Shown here: positions 10,969 to 23,115 of the stretch, in pieces
Position numbering within the stretch: position 1 is the stretch's first letter
How the letters are laid out: every line of letters begins with the position of its first letter
Source: Folioceros fuciformis
Taxonomy: Eukaryota > Anthocerotophyta > Anthocerotopsida > Anthocerotales
Length of the DNA: 39,113 bases
Reading direction: 5' to 3'
Assembly: GCA_049999805.1 (NCBI GenBank)
Contig: JBNGIO010006002.1
Coordinates: 106,769-145,881 of the forward strand
The notes under the pieces: generated by a model
What the model was told of the DNA's origin: nothing
Database searches by the model: none
What the model saw: only the letters and a program-made list of their open reading frames with translations
Translations under genes and position numbers: made by a program

Positions 10969-11967
10969 ATTGGCTTGCATCTACTCTACGCAACTAGTGT
11001 GTATCAGCTTTAAATTTTGCGCTTCATTCCCAACGTTCGTCGCACTGACAATATCCCTCGGCTGGAGTAAGCACATCTACCTCCACTACACACTACGGGT
11101 TACGCAATGCCCGGCTGTCAGCGTTCGAAATTCCAATTTGAGAAGTGGGGACGATCTCCAGTCACTACCGTCTCGGATTCTCCGAATTGTAGTAGGTAGG
11201 CAACAGGACTTGTATTATACGTTTGATCTGTTCCTTGAAATGAATTGATGAACATGTTAAAGAAATTCACTTGCCCTTAGCTTCTCAACAGCCATGGTAG
11301 GCAGTCAATCACCTCCACCGCTAAATTCAGGTACTACGATCTTGTGACAAGGTTGGCAGTCACAAGTACCTGAATACAGTGTTCTCGGAGTAAAAGATGC
11401 CTGTAGCCGCAGGGCTTTTGGCTTCGTTATCCATGAGATTGCCCCTCTTGGGGCCGTTCACGGAAATACAAGCTTCTTGTTCCCACGGAGGCAAGGGGTC
11501 CATCATATCCCAACATGAAGTTACAAAAAACACTCAAGGGCTAGATGGTGTGTCCGTGCCTCCCGATGCATCCTGAGTTGCTTCAACTTGAGGTGTACGG
11601 CGTCAAGCCTACATGCCCTCGTAGCTAACATAAGCCCTGCAAGCTAAACCGTAAACATGTAAGACTTAGAAGGATGCAAGATGTCTACATCTGACAAACT
11701 GTAAAGACCCACCGCGAATAGAAGCATACCTACACTACCTCACGAGTGTTCAGGTGACGACGGATTTGGGAAAACTCTCTGTTGATGTAGAGCTGCATGC
11801 AAAAATCAGCAAGACCAGTAAGATATGCAACATCTTTTTACAAAGTCACAAGACCTCGCGCGTTTATAACTGCCGTCATCTCAACTAGCGTGCTCTGTGG
11901 ACATACCTGCGAGAATAAGGAATTCGCCGACAGTAAATCTTCTAGAAATGACTCAGTACACTCTGTG
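10969..11967. other. Convergent intergenic region, no gene seen
   Basis: Lies between the 3' ends of the ARF-like gene (plus strand) and the BRP1-like gene (minus strand), so it should carry both 3' UTRs. Open frames here (10970-11248, 11797-12123) lack motifs, and the second is antisense to the last exon of the BRP1-like gene. Confidence 0.5.
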
Positions 11968-14900
11968 TTACGTCTGGGAATCAAACGGCTTCAGAGTCTC
12001 CAAGACCATAACCAGTGGATGAAAACACGTGGAACCCCCGCAGGCGGCCTCACTGTCACTCGGCATGCAGGATTTCTCTCCCCGGAAACTTCTCCAACAT
12101 CTCCGACAAGCTCTCATAGCTGAAACTCGAGAACCAAGTATAAGGTCATTCAGCGTGTCTGCTACTGTAGGTGACCCATGAGATTTCCAAGTCTCTTCTA
12201 GAAAACGTTTCACGGCAACCCTAACATTCTCCAGACATGCCGCCGTGCACTCTTTATTCTCGCCCTTGGTATTTAAACCGCTTTCGGGGATAGGCTTGAC
12301 TTCATTGTCTTGCCCATGTCCAAAATCTGGTCCCTTAAAACTAGGCTCATCATCAACATGCATGGACCCAAGTTCTCCAAGGTGCTCATCAGTGAGCCTG
12401 GACATAGAATGCCCACGAGCTGACTGTCCAGAGTCTACTATCACCTGAACCTCTGGCCCACGAGACCCGTTTTGGGATCCCGCAGTGGGGACCTGAAATA
12501 CATTTCCACTCTCACTGAGCTGAATCCTGCCTGTAGCAGCCAATCCTGCACTTTTTTCCAACCTGTATGCAGCACAAGGAGTTGCAATAAGACCCCGATC
12601 CGAAATTCAGGTGAGTTAACACAACGAGCAAGCCAATGTGCTTGACGCAAACAATTACCTGCGCAACTCATGAAGCCAAGCACCCATCATATCTAAGAGC
12701 GCAGCAGCTTGTGTTGAAAGAGGAAAGTATTTCCAGCGGTTTGCTCCACTTTCAAGACTCCTGCTAATTCTTGTGAAGAGGGCCTCAATAACAGTCCTGG
12801 TATCGTTAACAACTTCAGTTCCTGTTATATAGAGACCCTTATAAGCAGCCAAGCCCACAGCAACAATACCAGTGACTATTAGCCCCTTCCCCTCGTCAGT
12901 GGCATTACTCCCGTCGCTACGAACCATCTGTCGAGCAAACCTTCGGCAGTACTCATCCAAATTAGAGCTGCCTGTTTGACAGCTATCCTGGATAATTGCT
13001 GTTGGTCCAAGTTTTAGTTTAGAGGTTGCCTGCCTCAACAGAGAAAATTGGGGGTGCTGGAGAAGCTGAAACCCACAATAGCTGATTGCAGTGATGAGAA
13101 CCCCCTGGTCTGCAGACAATGGTCCATGCAGATGGCTTTTCTTTTGTTCAAGCTGTTGAATGTGCCTCTGATGTACATCTTGAGTCTCATTTTGAGCACG
13201 TTTAGGACTGACCTTCAGAGAGCATAAAGTATTCACCAGTGTGCTTTCAGGGCTTCCGTTGTCGCCAACAATATTAGTTTGTTCCACTACTACACTCTGG
13301 TCCACATCCGAACACATTTTTCTTTCTTCAGGCTCTCCAATCGTCAAACCTGTAAACTGCTCTCCACACGCTTCTCTTCCTATGACATTTAAATTGTCAG
13401 GAGGGATGCAGTCATCTCTGTCAAGTATCCCGTTGAAACCACGGACTTTCTTCAACAGCTTCAGGGCCAAAGCTGACGTGATTTCTTGTGAAGCTATGTC
13501 AAGAATCTCGTCAACTTCTTTAACCTCAGGAACTTCCACAACCGCCGACGGCCATAGCTTTGAACCAGAAGGGTGGGACCTTCCTGTGCAACTATGGAAG
13601 AAATCAAGTACTTCATGAGGATGATTGCTGACGCACCTTTCGCTTGTAGCCTGTGACAACAGCAGGTGACTAATCTTAATAAGGACAACGATTGCAATAC
13701 AAGGTGGAACATCAACATAAGAAAGGTAGCTCTTACAAGAAGAAAGATTGGTTTGGCGTGACATGCTGACTTCATAAATTGCGTGAACACCTTCCATTGT
13801 GCTGTTGCAACCGTGGTGGACCCCACATCCGACCTTTCAGCAAAACTGTGTCGTTGCTCCTCATGTTCACAATCACAAGAAAGCATTGAAATATCTTCCT
13901 TACACTCGGAAGCAACGTCCTCGAGTGCCCATTTGTCAAACTCTGGCATAAAGATGATGAGCGGGGCAGAGCGTACTGCGTCACCTGCGCGATAAACACA
14001 GCTTTTCTTAAGGATGCAGCCAGAGTAACCATAGCTGCTGCCATGAATACTCGTTCCTGCATCCTATCCAGGCAGAAAGGAACACTCACCAAGAATCAGC
14101 AACAATCCATCAGTGATGATGCCATTCCCTTCTTGCAGCATCGTGGGCAAGCTTAGTATCCGAACTTGCAAGAAAGACTCAAAACCATGAAGGAGAGCAG
14201 CTGCCACAAGTCTCTGTCCTCCTTTTGATTTTCCTGCGATTAACACGTTCACCCTATCTTGCAACCAATGCCTTTGGGCAGGAACGGGTGATTGATTCTC
14301 GTCCAGGGGGTTTTCATGCAGCTCAGTTCTCAAAACACTGGCGCCAACATCAATGGCACAGTCCTTCCCTCTTGTCCCTGAACTTTGAGCTGTCCCTGGC
14401 TCGGACACAAATTGCCATCCCTTGGCACTGCTTACAATACCTGCTTCAAACAAAGCTAATTTCAGAGCAGCTCTACTGGAATCTGGATCGAGATGCCACA
14501 CTTGGAGGAAGGACGACCAGTTGGCTGGAATATGGTTACAACCTGACCCATCATGTGTAGCAGCTGCTGTCATGCTTTTTCTAACCAGCATGACCACTTC
14601 CTTGAGTGGAGAAGGTAGCAACAGTCTACGATCAAGATGAAGAGAAAGTAGCACCTCTACTACAGATGGTAGCAGAAGAGAGATCATGTGGTTGGGAAGT
14701 GGTTGAGCCTGAACAGTACCACAAGCTGAGATGGCTACTCTTCGCGAACATGGAGGTGACAAGTGAGTAAGGGCCAATGCCCAGTCCGAAGCCCTAACTT
14801 GCACAGTCGAAAGTTCGGGCAAGTCAGTTGGGGCATTGCCTTTTTGGGCAGAGTCAATCAGCTGGACCAGTGGACAAACTCGCCTCAGAGCTGTCATTGT

Positions 14901-17900
14901 AGCTTCCACACACAGTGCCTGCAAGTCTGCGCCAGCAAATCCCACTGTCACTCTAGCAACAGCTGAGAGAAGTCTTTGAGATGGGCATGGTATCCACTTC
15001 CGCGTATGAAGAGCAAGGATTGCTTCCCTGTCTGCAGTCGAAGGTAAAGGGAAGAAGATCTCACGATCAAATCGTCCAGGGCGACGTAGCGCAGGATCCA
15101 GTGAATCAGCCCTATTTGTTGCACCAATAACCACCACAGAACCCCGTGGATTAAGGCCGTCCATAAGCGCAAGAAGGGTCGAAACAACTGAACTATGTGT
15201 CTGATCGTGTTGACCTGATCTGCTAGGCGCAAGCCCATCAATCTCATCGAAGAAAATAATGGCAGGCTGACATTTCTCTGCCGTCTGAAACAGAAGTCTT
15301 AGCTGCCGTTCCGAGTCCCCAACATATTTGCCTAGGCAATCTGCACCCTTCCGTGCAAAATATGCCACCTTGTAACCACTTCGTACACAAGCCCCCACCA
15401 TTGCACGAACTGCATGAGTTTTCCCAGTTCCTGGATGACCATGCAGAAGAACTCCACGAGGAGCTGATACCCCAAGTCTTCTGTAAATATCAGGGTACAG
15501 AAGAGGCAATATAACCACCTCCTTTAGAGACTGTATGACCTCCTGTAAACCTCCCACAGACTCCCAGCCTTCTACGCGGGATGCAACATCTTTGTTTTCT
15601 GACAGTGCACCAAGATGCACCGGAGCAACTCTGGCAGTATCCCGCTGCAGGCGCTTCCGTTCCCGTCTCAGAAACTCTTCATCTTCTGTTGTGGCTTCAA
15701 ACCATTTCTCTTCTGCCTCTATATCTTTTAATCGGGCAGATGCAGCAGCAATCCTCCTCTCCCGAACCATTTTGGAGACCCCAATCTCATGGAAAGCTTT
15801 TTCATCTTGAAGATGACGACTAGCTTGATTGCCACCACGGCCTGTCTTTGTCTGGCACCAAGGGTGCAGCAAATACATATGATCAATGCAAAGCATAGCG
15901 TACTTTTCGTGATCAAAGACGCATCCCTCAAGTCGTGCACATGGCTGCAAATGCAGATCACAAACATGTTAGCTAAGGGATGACCCACAGGCAGGGAAAC
16001 TGCAAACAGGTACACCTTCATTCTGCACATACCAGGTGAAATGTGCGTGGACAGTGCTCCATCGAGCACCCAATAGTGGCTCCGGGTCGATTGCACGATG
16101 TGCACCTCAATAGGCGACCTCGACGAAGTGCAGCTTTCACATTCTTCATCCGTCCAACTCCAGACATATAGACCTACGTTGGCAGGGCGTAAACATTATT
16201 GCAGACATGAAAACGAGGTCTCGCGGGAGAAGCAAAAGCTTTTTTTTTTCCCCCTGCTGGAGCGTACAGTGCTACACACCTCAGGACTCCAGATGGCACA
16301 CTGTCGGTGAACCCAGACTCCCTTCACTCCAGTGCGTGGCGTGATAGGGCCAAGAAGTTCTCCCAACCATCCTTCACAGTTTTGAAATCCTGGTCCCTTG
16401 TCAAGGATAGACCTCCCATGCAGAACTCTCCCTTCTTCCACTGCTAGTGTCCTAGGAGGGCATCCATCACTGCTTCCTCCACAAAGACCACACTTTAAGC
16501 TTTTCATACTGGCAGGGCCCAATCTGCCAGCACTACTGCCATCTGCATCATCAAATCTCTTGCTCGCGATTCTTGTGTCTGCCCTTGAAGTGTCCTTCCC
16601 TGTCCCGATTCCTGTTCCATCCAACACAAACTTGTCAGACTTCACACCTTTCTATGAAGAAAAGCACCACCTTTGACATCCATGTCTACTTGCGCTGACT
16701 TGTCAATGCACAGTGATCGGGGGTTCTACTTTCCAAGCGTCTCACAACGCCTGACACAATATACAGGTGAAGCCTATGACCAGTCAGGTACATCCAAAAT
16801 TCGATCGCATGTGCAAGGGTCACACCAGCTTTCAGTTCCTGCCGTCTTTCCCCTGCCACTAATGCAGCTGGCTTCTCCACTGAGCAGGCCCCTACGCCTT
16901 GCTGCATAGGACGCTCACCCCTTGAGAGACAAGCTTCTGGCAAATTCATCACGATTGCATCAGCGTCTTTAGCCAACGGTCTTTCTCCGATCAAACTACC
17001 AGAAGTAATCTTGGGAAAGCCTGCTCCCGTCCCACTAGGCGTGTCCCAGTGCATGGACTCTTGCACAAGTATGCTCATGCGTGGTTTCTGTACAAGCTCT
17101 TCACTGGATACAGCGGATGTAACAAGAGGGGCATCAACATGACCAGCCACCCGAGTATTTGGATCAGCAATGTGGCCAGAGACTAGAAAGTCCTCCTCTG
17201 CTGGTTCAATGGCACGTTTTGTCTCATGCCCATTAGCAGGTACAGATGGTTGAAGCTTTGCAGACGATTCCTTGACAGTAACTGAAGTAGGCACGGACAT
17301 TGCCCGTTCAGCAGGCCCGCCGCACTCAAGGAAAACTGCTCCTTCCTCTTCAGTCCTCACTATTTTCAGTGAGCCTACACCATCAAGTGCAGGTGCAAAT
17401 TGCAGAACCGTGTCATGAGAGGGTGCTTCATCCTCACTAGCAGAAGGACATCTCACAGGCAAACCGTATTGACTTGCCTCACCGGATGAGACTGGCCTAG
17501 TCTCTGCTATGTCACAGGATTCAAACACAAAGCTGTCCGTCCCTTGACCATGCCTGACGACTTCCTTATACAATATACCGCTCTGAGATTCCTGGACACC
17601 TTTCCCAAGACGAGGTAGGCTTCCATCACTAGCGATCCCTTCCATGCCATAGAGATGCACATTTCTACCTCTCTTTTTCCGACAGTACACTTTCGCACTG
17701 GCGGCATATGCATTTGAAGTCAGGGAAGCGCGATGCTCACCCGACGAAACAGTACCTTGATCACGTGCAGACATGTTCAACGGCTGCGTGGATTTCCTTG
17801 AGGCAGCAACCACATTCGGAGAAGATTGAACGCTTCCCGCCAATCTCGTTGTCCTGCCAGCATCAACCTCCGAACAAATAGGGAGACCATCACCTGCTGC

Positions 17901-19865
17901 TCTAGGTTCCGTGACCACTTCTTTGTCGACCTCTAGCGGATCGTTGCCATCAAGGACTCTGTGGTCATGCACATCACCCTGGCCCAGGAGGGCAGTTGGA
18001 CTGCCACCACGTTGGGTACGAACATTTTCCGACGACGCCAACGCACAGTCATCAGGTCCCTGGAAAGATTTAAAACTCTCTAGCAAGTCTTTTTGCAGCT
18101 CGCTCATTTGCAGATCCCCAACTTGAGGGTGCCGGTTCCCATGACTTGCAGGCGAAGGAGGCTCATCCTCAACCTCTTTCTCCGCATCATTCAAGGGACT
18201 TCCTTCCTTCTTGGGACAATTTGGCTTCGCCGCTACACTACAACATACTACAAACCGCCGACACGCTCCCTCTTCAGAGCAAACCAAAGAGTGCGTACCT
18301 CCAGCTACGTCGATGCCGTCCGCCTTTCCGACACAGTCCGATGCGACCGTTCGATCGGCATCATCGGGCAACCGAGCAGCAACTGCATCCGCACCGGAGC
18401 TCCGTGCCTCCCCGACACCAAGAGACTGGCCCACTATACAGCATACCGACACATCGCCGTGCGCATCAGGCTCGTTGCCATCTCCATCGCCCTTGCTACC
18501 ACCACCTTCTCTGGCACTGCACGACGCAGACTTGTTCCCGGGCCGTGCGAATTCTGTAGCGTGCGACTCAGAGCCAATTCCTCGACCAAGTTGGCCACAC
18601 TCACCACCAGCGACCCGCGGTTCACTCCCTCCCTCGCCCTCCGGTCCCGAACTTGCAACATGCACAGCCCCCCCTGTGTCACCCGTGCCATGCAGCTCAC
18701 CTTCGCCTGGCCTAACTCCCAGTCCCGCAGACAAATCCTCATCCTGTTTCCCGTCCCCGCATCCCACACCTTCAACGTCCTGTGCATCGACCCGGAATCC
18801 GGGCCGGACGCACCGGGCACCCACGCCTCGGCCTTCAAACCGCTCATCCTGCCCTCGCCTCACTCCTGTACAGCCAGCGGAAGGAAATTCATCATCCTGG
18901 AATTTTTGCCTCCGCTCGTCCACCAGCAAATCAATCCGCTTCTCGTCACCTGGCACGGAATCCCCCCGTGCTCCGCCGGGCCCCGTATCTCCTAACTCCG
19001 ACAACCGTTTCTCTATCCTAGCCCGCTTCCTGGGACGGGGTTGAGCATCATCAAAATCAGCGTCGGCTTCTTGCTGCTCGACTCCGCCAGCCACATGCGA
19101 ATCAGCAGCACCAATGACCCTCCCCAATTGGCCCTCCCTGCACCTCCGACCGCTCTTCCCCGTCCCCGACGCCTCGTGCGCCACCTGTAGCCCCACGTCC
19201 ACCCAGGCCGCCCTCCTCCCTGCCTCCATCCCCTCCCCGGGCAGCTGCCACCTCGACCTACTCCTCCCCCGCTGTGTTCGCGGCCCCTTGGCTCCCGAGC
19301 GGGGAACCACCTCGAACTCCTCGTCTTCCTCCTCCTCTTCTTCCTCCTCTTCGTCCTCTTTGCCTTCTTCCTCTTCCTCCTCTTCCTCTTCCTCCTCCTC
19401 ATTCTCCTCCTCCCGATCCCGAGAAGAACGAGGAGGAGCAATGTCCTGCACGAGCAAAGGCTCCAACGTCCCGAACCTGTCATAATTCCTGTACTTGAGC
19501 CTCACGCAATGGCGGAGCCTCTCGCTCCTGCGCTGCCCGAGGGCCTCGGGGTCAAGGTCAGGGTCAGGGTTCTGCTTGATGCGCTTGGGAGGGGAATAGT
19601 CAGGGGAGTAGGAGGCTCTGCGCTTTTTCTTGAGGTGGACATCCTCCTGGGCTTGGGCCCGTCCATCCTGCGCCTGCAATGGAACCCTAGATCTCAATCC
19701 GGGGCGTCTAGGCGCGTCTCCAGGGCCTGCTACGGGGACTGAACCTCGGGCTCGGCCGCGCTCTCTGCTTTGGCCACTGCCTCTGGGCTTGCTTCTGCCC
19801 CTGCCCCTACCTCTCCCTCTCCCTCTCCCTCCCGCCTCCTCCGAAGTTCGATTTCTTGGCCTCAT
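11968..19865 (-). CDS. ePHD-AAA+ chromatin ATPase, BRP1-like (ATAD2/BRAT1 family)
   Basis: Seven exons fit in phase: 19865-16746, 16651-16280, 16173-16033, 15944-14090, 13975-13737, 13650-12659 and 12562-11968, about 2437 residues. The N-terminal third is low-complexity: Gly-Arg repeats, an acidic run and RRSERLRHCVRLKYRNYD. Exons 2-4 encode an extended PHD finger (CGLCGG...VHRQCAIWSPE, LLRCTSCNRPGATIGC, FHL then CARLEGCVFDHEKYAMLC). Exon 4 carries AAA+ domain 1 with Walker A GHPGTGKT, Walker B IIFFDEIDG, sensor IGATNR and arginine finger RRPGRFDRE. A second, degenerate AAA+ follows (VLIAGKSKGGQ, LIIFMPEFDKW, PIFLLATS), as in ATAD2. No bromodomain is seen, as in Arabidopsis BRP1 (At3g15120), which I recall as the BRAT1 partner opposing silencing at methylated loci. 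The exon 1 donor (GTGAGA at 16745) is the least certain junction. The protein is presumably nuclear. Confidence 0.85.
19316..19418 (-). repeat. (GAG)n trinucleotide tract coding an acidic run
   Basis: Near-uninterrupted GAG/GAA codons on the minus strand inside exon 1 of the BRP1-like gene encode over 30 acidic residues. Acidic runs are common in histone-binding chromatin proteins. The tract is prone to length change by slippage. Confidence 0.85.
19790..19850 (-). repeat. GGGAGA tract coding Gly-Arg repeats
   Basis: Short tandem GGGAGA-like units near the start of the BRP1-like protein encode alternating Gly-Arg residues (residues about 6-25). RG-rich segments often bind nucleic acid and are arginine-methylation targets; here that is inference. 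Confidence 0.75.
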
Positions 19866-20750
19866 TCTGCATCAGGCAGGCAGGCCAGCGGACACACCTC
19901 ATCCACTCGCGCTTTGGATGAATGCAAAGCGATCAGAAATCCGCGTGACCAGACCAGCCCAGCCCAGCCTCGCGGAGCTCCACAGAGCCGAGCGCACCAG
20001 AGCCCAGCCCAGTTCAGCCAAGGCCTCACTTCGCACAGAATGTGCGAATCCTCGCTCCAGGGTTTCCTGATCTGCCTCAGGGTTTTCCAATTTATACGTA
20101 TGTCCTGGTCGCCACGAGACACACGGCTTCCCAAGGGGAACTAAAGCAAACGCTGCTCCTCATAGGTCGTCGCATTTTGCGCAACATATTTGTGGGTCCC
20201 ATAAGAGTCTGACACTACGCCCATGCTGTCTCATTTCACAGCACAGCCTTTGTATGTACTGTACATACAGTACAATACCTATATGTACATCCCATAAAAC
20301 CCATTGTTTACAAAGTCTTAAAAAAAAAAAAAAAAAGGATCGATGGTTCCATTTAGAGAGAAATTTCTTTTATATAATTCTTAATTCGAAAAGATTAATT
20401 GCACTAAATATATTTATAAAATTATATTATATATAATATCATATATTATAATATCTTAATTCTCTAAATCACAAACATGTCATAAGTAAACTAACTATGT
20501 TTGTGTCCAACGTATTTATATTTATATTTATTATTAAAATATTTATTTTAAATAAGATATAAAAATATAATAATTTTGACTATATGCATATTTTTATATT
20601 AAATTATTGAGATTAAATAAGATATAAAAATATAACAGGTTGTGACTACATGCATCATACATAGCAAAATATAGCTGCATCCAATACATTTTTTATATAC
20701 TTTTATATGTCATCAACATTTTGGAGACAAACTCACATATAGACCAACCT
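19866..20750. other. 5' flank of BRP1-like gene and AT-rich stretch
   Basis: The first 250 bp should hold the leader and promoter of the minus-strand BRP1-like gene. A short palindromic word (GTATGTACTGTACATACAG) lies near 20251-20269 and a 19-base A run near 20319-20337. From 20340 to 20700 the sequence is strongly AT-rich with ATATATAT words and two near-copies of a segment ending AAATAAGATATAAAAATATAA (about 20550-20575 and 20610-20635). No gene is seen. Confidence 0.5.
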
Positions 20751-20849
20751 TAGGTGGACTTACTCACGCATAAACCAAGCTAAGACTCTACTAGGCTAGG
20801 CTCCATTAGTGGGCAATGGCTTAATTGCAAAGCTAGGCTCCATCCATTA

Positions 20850-21262
20850 GTGGACTAGGACTAATAGCCTAGATCCAATAATGGCTAAGGGTTGAGAGCC
20901 TAGCTTTATTAGTGGGCTAGGACTGATAGCCTAGCTTTGTTAGTGGGTTAGGATTGAGAGCCTAGCTTTGTTAATGGGTTAGGATTGAGAGCCTAGCTTT
21001 ATTAGTTGGCTAGGATTGATAACTTGTTTCTATCAGTGGGTTAGGATTGAGAGCCTAGCTTTATTAGTTGGCTAGGATTGATAACTTGTTTCTATTAGTG
21101 GGTTAGGATTGAGAGCCTAGCTTTATTAGTTGGCTAGGATTGATCACCTGTTTCTATTAGTGGGTAAGGATTGAGAGCCTAGCCTTATTAGTGGGCTAGG
21201 ATTGATGGTCTGGCCCTATTAGTGGGCTAGGATTGAGAGCCTAGCTTTATTAGTGGGCAAGG
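20850..21262 (+). repeat. 31-bp tandem satellite, partly ordered as 62-bp dimers
   Basis: The basic unit is about 31 bp, for example GGCTAGGACTGATAGCCTAG followed by CTTTGTTAGTG. About 13 copies occur. In the middle, alternate units diverge in a regular way (one ending GAGAGCCTAGC, the next GATAACTTGTTTC), making a 62-bp higher-order dimer repeated about three times. Edge units are more diverged, as in other satellites. Confidence 0.85.
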
Positions 21263-22653
21263 ACTTAATTGCAAAATAAAACTCCATTGGTGGACAAGCT
21301 TTGGACATAATTGCAAAGCTAGGCTCTAATATTAATGGGCAAGATTGGCCTACCTCCATAACTAAAGAAAAGCTTTGATGGGCAAAGATTGAAGGTCTTT
21401 GTGTTGAAATGCCATCTTATTCCTTTTGTGTTGATGGATCATTGGAAATTAGCATCGAATCCTTCTGGGTTGATTAGCTCATATGTGGAAATGGAGTGAC
21501 TTATTTGCATAGAGTTGATGCCTGTGTGTGAAAATGAGGTGACCCATTTCTTTTAGGCTTACGGAGGCTATTTGGCGAAATGACACCCCATTTCTTCTGG
21601 AATGATGCTCTTTGCAAGAAACTGACATGAGGCACAATGGAATGACACACAATGTCAAAATGGTTAGAGCTTCCATTCCTAAACACTATACTAAATCTTT
21701 TCACATATTACCATCACCCTACATGCAAAATGGCAAGGTTGTTGGAGCTTCCAACCTTAAACACTATTCTACACCTTTTTAACCTTTTATAGGTTGATTC
21801 CCTTTGTAATTTCTAGATTAGCAGAGAAAATTCTACTTGAGGAAATGAGACAGTGGATTACATTATACTAAATCTTCCCACATATTACAAATCATACAAA
21901 TCATACTTCCACGTCATTGTTATTGGAATTCCCAGCTCACATGCAATCTTCAACTGATAGTGAACGTATCGAACTTGTTCAATAAATGACATTTTCTTCC
22001 GGAAATCCGCCTTCACGTTATGGTCATTAGCCAAACACCTTATTTTCTTTTGCATTAGTCCCGCATAGATGTGTGTGTCATGCTGTTGCTGTATGGGAAA
22101 CAGAGCACCTAAGACTCTATGACTGGATATTGACTAGAGCATCCTGGGCATAAGCCCTGAATGCTGAAATGACTAGATACTGACTGGAGCATCTCGGGCA
22201 TAAGCCCTGATGCTGAAGTGCTTGATGATGTCATGTACATGGCCCATGGATGGCCTGCACATGACATGTATGCCATATATGCATGTGTGCCATGTATGCA
22301 TGCATATGGAGATGAAGGATGACATGTGATGTATGTGGACATGTGGCAGGTGATGTGTCATGGCGCATGCAACCTATATGCATGGTTGTGCATGAAAGGC
22401 GCGGTGCTATGCCACATATATAGATAGCAGATTTATATTAGAAGATATTAGAAAATACATAAAAATCATAAATCAAGGAAAGTAGGATTATAAAGTGCCG
22501 ACCATCGATACGGGTGGACACTTCATCGAGAACTCCTGGGGGTTTTTGCCTATATATGTAGGCACCCAGCCATGGATTCTCGGATTGTTGATGTTTGTCT
22601 TGTTCCAATAGACAGCCATACTTCGTCCCTGCTGTGTCTTTGTCTCCTAGAGG
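21263..22653. other. Repeat-rich intergenic DNA, no gene seen
   Basis: Unassigned sequence with recurrent words. A stretch at 21780-21860 (GGTTGATTC...AAATTCTACTTGAGGAAATGAGA) resembles 32258-32315, suggesting a dispersed repeat. 22230-22350 is rich in CATG/ATGCAT palindromic words. 22500-22560 has a TATATATG word in GC-richer sequence and could be part of an LTR, but no second LTR is visible. It ends at an assembly gap. Confidence 0.4.
22121..22219 (+). repeat. 50-bp tandem duplication
   Basis: 22121-22170 and 22171-22219 are near-identical, each GACT-GATA-TGACT-GAGCAT then C--GGGCATAAGCCCTGA. One base is missing and a few substitutions separate them. They are non-coding. GGGCATAAGCCC within each unit is a small inverted repeat. 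Confidence 0.85.
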
Positions 22654-22753
22654 NNNNNNNNNNNNNNNNNNNNNNNNNNNNNNNNNNNNNNNNNNNNNNN
22701 NNNNNNNNNNNNNNNNNNNNNNNNNNNNNNNNNNNNNNNNNNNNNNNNNNNNN
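22654..22753. other. Assembly gap (100 N)
   Basis: Exactly 100 undetermined bases, a conventional gap of unknown size. The flanks do not repeat each other, so sequence is probably really missing here. Confidence 0.98.
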
Positions 22754-22915
22754 GGATTGTTGCTCCTGGGCCGAAGGCCAAGGAGATCGCAGGCAGGCGG
22801 AAGCTTAGTGACCTAGCTTGGTAGACAGGCTAGGTAGGCATGCAGCTATGCGGCTGCTGCGCGACATGTGCCTCCATACACTGCTAGTGAGAGTTCTCAG
22901 GGTCCTCTGCAAAAA

Positions 22916-23115
22916 GCCGCTAGAATGCATAAAAACTATGGTTTCTGCCTAAGACGCCGCTAGAATGCATAAAAACTATGGTTTCTGCCTAATACGCCGC
23001 TAGAATGCATAAAAACTATGGTTTTTGCCTAATACGCCGCTAGAATGCATAAAAACTATGGTTTTTGCCTAATACGCCGCTAGAATGCATAAAAACTATG
23101 GTTTCTACCTAATAC
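22916..23115 (-). repeat. 40-bp tandem array, five copies, derived from element coding sequence
   Basis: Five head-to-tail 40-bp units on the plus strand start GCCGCTAGAATGCATAAAAA and differ at a few positions. On the minus strand each unit reads GTATTAGG..AAACCATAGTTTTTATGCATTC. This is the codon run for the (G)VLGxNHSFYAF segment at the end of the neighbouring ParB-like pseudogene copy. The array therefore looks like an expansion of that gene segment rather than unrelated satellite DNA. Confidence 0.9.

Noticed and set aside
18093-19044. Long plus-strand open frames (about 300 and 277 codons) antisense to the BRP1-like gene
   Set aside because: They mirror a GC-rich, low-complexity minus-strand coding exon and show only Pro/Ser/Arg-biased sequence without motifs.
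22490-22653. Possible LTR (TATATATG in GC-richer context)
   Set aside because: No matching second LTR, primer-binding site or polypurine tract is visible, and an assembly gap follows.
22916-23115. CRISPR-like array (regular 40-bp repeats)
   Set aside because: Units are directly adjacent with no unique spacers, in a plant genome, and they derive from a coding segment.
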